A DNA stretch of 64,000 nucleotides, from assembly GCF_964204645.1 (NCBI RefSeq), contig NC_134028.1, forward strand, positions 24,774,153 to 24,838,152, read 5' to 3'. Every line of letters starts with the position of its first letter. Positions within the stretch are counted from its first letter, which is position 1. Source of the stretch: Tubulanus polymorphus (lineage: Eukaryota > Nemertea > Palaeonemertea > Tubulaniformes > Tubulanidae). The position numbers and the translations under genes are program-made. This document shows positions 61,907-64,000 of the stretch, in pieces. Under the pieces are notes generated by a model that did no database searches, had not been told where the DNA came from, and saw only the letters and a list, made by a program, of their open reading frames with translations.

Positions 61907-62399
61907 ATACTATTTCTCGCTACAAATGGAATCTTCTATTGTTATCAGTGTTTTTCTCATTTCTAATGATGGATGTGTGGACATATTTCACATTTCTCAA
62001 GACTTGACTTATTTTCTGTAGAGGGTATAGCTCAGACGTTCCATTCAAACGCTCGGTAGCATCGGGGCAGCTGTGAATATTTCACTTGAGTTGAGAAACC
62101 TATAGGTAGCAAAGGGACTGCAAATATTTCACCGAAGAAATTCTTATGGTTGGGTCTGATGTCAATGTTTCACTGTTGGTAATTAGGGAAATGGAGGATT
62201 TTTCAGGTAGATTTTATTTAAGTTCACACAGCCCTGAATAAGGCAGAATCTACTGAATGAAGATTTCAACACGCACATCATTCAGTAGGAGTCATCATTT
62301 CAATGAAGTATGTATCCTCGGTGAAACTTGTATCCGAATCCAACAAAACAGAATAATAAACGTAAAAAGACTTCATATTTGAAAAAATTCTACACTACA

Positions 62400-62405
62400 T
62401 TTATT
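62400..62405 (-). terminator. MRPL58 polyadenylation signal
   Basis: AATAAA on the minus strand, about 43 nt after the MRPL58 stop codon. Confidence 0.65.
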
Positions 62406-62447
62406 TTACAAATTCGCGGCAACAATTTTCATTCTTATACGAAAACA

Positions 62448-63826
62448 TCAACTATCGTAGAAACCGGATCCTTGACGCGACTGTTTCTTGAGCGAATGAA
62501 GTTTTTTCTGTCGTAACATTTCCTGTCGGCGTTTCTCTTGTCTGCAATAAAAATCATTAGAAATCTGTCAGAACTATGAATACGATAAGTTGACGATCCT
62601 CTAGGGCAGGGGCACGGGTCGACTGGGGCTCAAGGTGCCATGGTAAATGGATATTCCTTGAAACATCACATAAACGTAATTTCAGTAGATTACGCTTAAG
62701 TCCAGAGTTTACCAGGGCAGTTTCTGCGATAAACTTCATGTATAGGGTTCAGAAAATAATTTCAACAAATACAAATATCTGAGTCGAATGAATCTTGAGG
62801 GTTGAGCAATTATCCCAGAATTGATAAGTTATATCTGAGTTATCTCAAAGCGTCAAACAGTTATCTCTAAAGTTGGTCGGAACCAACTGAAGTCTGTAAG
62901 CTGTAAACTTCTTAAGAATGAAGGCAACAAATTCGAGATATTTGTAAAGAATATTTGATTAACCGACCATTACCTTTTCCGCTTGAGCGCCAGATCATCT
63001 TCACTCGTTTCAGCTGGTTTAATCGACGCTGTTCTGATCATATTACGCAGTTTATCTAAACAATCGGCTTGATTTAAAATCTGTTTTCGAGTTCGATCCG
63101 AACTCAATATCAAAAAGCCATCTTTATTGATACGATTTCTTTCCTGAAAAGAATTGAAACAACATGAAATTATGCTTTGTAGAGGGATGCCTTTGAAATG
63201 ATTGTGGACACAGAGAGTAGTTAAATGGTGGTTACAGGCAGTAAATTTGACAGATATTTGAACCTACATCTGTGGAACTCTTACATAAATCAGTTCATGT
63301 TCAATTTTCAAAACTAGTTTCAAATATCAACACGAAATGGGGAAATTGCATTTTGTTTTTCAAGACTTTTTTAAATCACAGAAAAATCATTCAAATTATT
63401 GCAAATCGTGAACACGTAGGAATCGAGTGATTACTTTTTCGGCTAGTTTGACCTTGACATCCTCGTTCAACCAAACGGCTTCTTTCACGTGAAAACGTAG
63501 TTCTACTTTCGAGTTTGTCGTATTAACGTGTTGACCCCCAGGTCCACTTGACCTCGAATAGCGAAACTCTAATTTATCTGTAAATATAAGAATGCGCATT
63601 GAAATAACAATTTTAGAAAGAAATATGAATTTACCAGGTCAGGAATGGATTGATGTCTTATTCTCTTAGTCAAAATATCAAAATCTGAATCATCATTACC
63701 ACAGTTTAGTTGTCAATTACATGTACAACACAGGACCAAGAAAGGCGACCTATTAATTTAACTGCAGTCTTACTCAATTTTCTTACCTAAAGGAATAAAG
63801 CCTGTAAATTCTGAACTAGTGGGCAG
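62448..63826 (-). CDS. MRPL58: Mitochondrial peptidyl-tRNA hydrolase ICT1 / mL62, 3' part
   Basis: Four exons are in the window: 63826-63787, 63577-63435, 63143-62974, 62541-62448; the first exon or exons, with the mitochondrial targeting peptide, lie beyond the right edge. The protein hydrolyses peptidyl-tRNA on stalled mitochondrial ribosomes and is a component of the large mitoribosomal subunit. The catalytic GGQ loop is plain ([23 protein letters not shown]), preceded by GFIPLDKLEF. The middle exon gives [17 protein letters not shown] and [12 protein letters not shown]. The last exon gives the basic tail [18 protein letters not shown], as in ICT1 (NRERLRQKRIHS in human). Phases agree at all three introns. 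The fold and the basic tail separate it from the bacterial-type release factors mtRF1/1a. Confidence 0.93.
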
Positions 63827-64000
63827 CTGAAACAAATAAAAAAAATACTTCAGTTAAAGGCCGAAAATGGTACCATGGCATATAGGAAATCCATCAATAA
63901 TTTCAGCAAAAGACGGATGCTTAAGAATACTCAAGAACTTTCCATCTTTTGCAGAAATTATTAGGCTGGGATTTCATTCATATTTCAGTTTAATCCCTTC

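Larger units (their letters stand above)
56366..62447. other. Probable long HELZ 3' UTR and convergent region
   Basis: Six kilobases with no credible coding exon. The clearest plus-strand AATAAA is at 61901-61906, just before the convergent MRPL58 end, so the HELZ 3' UTR may be about 5.5 kb; vertebrate HELZ also has a long 3' UTR. The stretch contains the nested MITEs at 56399-56681, a (TTA)n-type tract at 59640-59790 and a mariner-like MITE at 60873-61016. Short open frames here have no recognisable domain. Confidence 0.5.

Noticed and set aside
62022..62095. tRNA-like phrase 'gggtatagctcaga'
   Set aside because: It cannot be folded by eye into a cloverleaf with a T-loop (no GTTCRANNC at the right distance) or paired acceptor ends.
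63435..63577. Bacterial-type release factor (mtRF1/1a) for the GGQ gene
   Set aside because: There is no codon-recognition domain upstream, and the tail is the short basic ICT1 type.

Overview
This window is animal nuclear DNA. Almost every recognisable gene is split by short GT-AG introns, the intergenic DNA is AT-rich, and minisatellites and small inverted-repeat elements (MITEs) are common. Five genes are confident orthologues of animal genes: CPSF4, M1AP, a BMPER/crossveinless-2-like gene, HELZ and MRPL58 (ICT1). The gene set and the TE style suggest a marine invertebrate, most likely a lophotrochozoan such as a mollusc. The species and phylum cannot be fixed from the sequence alone.

Layout. 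Positions 1-8638 hold no gene I can support; they contain two large minisatellites (50-bp and 28-bp units) and MITE debris. CPSF4 (+) occupies 8639-11694. A gene for a predicted myristoylated EF-hand protein fused to a C-terminal Death domain (-) lies at 13009-16103. M1AP (+) starts only 380 bp away from it, head to head, and runs 16485-20831. Then comes an 8.3-kb tandem duplication with two genes on the minus strand (21407-26689 and 28930-34980). Each encodes a very large secreted protein of bacterial type: SpvB-like N-terminus, seven DxNGDG propeller repeats, RHS/YD repeats and an RHS core. An inverted relic of a third copy lies at about 36850-37170. BMPER-like (-) spans 37655-41049 and HELZ (+) 42564-56365, head to head across 1.5 kb. 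HELZ is followed by a probable 5.5-kb 3' UTR that converges on MRPL58 (-), whose 3' part lies at 62448-63826 and whose 5' end is off the right edge.

The most unusual content is the SpvB/RHS pair. Both copies share an 87-nt spliceosomal intron at the same codon, a signal peptide and a 5' leader intron, and they sit between ordinary animal genes. They are therefore resident eukaryotic genes, not contamination, although the architecture is that of bacterial Tc/SpvB/RHS proteins. The downstream copy (gene 2) keeps a 260-residue C-terminal region after the RHS core. The other copy (gene 1) has lost almost all of it through the duplication boundary, a 189-bp in-frame deletion and a frameshift, yet stays collinear with gene 2 over 1727 residues without a gap. 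A second unusual item is the EF-hand/Death-domain fusion.

Exon models were built by hand. In every complete gene I describe, the exon phases match and the summed coding length is a multiple of three. Orthologue calls for M1AP, HELZ, CPSF4, BMPER and MRPL58 rest on remembered family sequences, not on a search.
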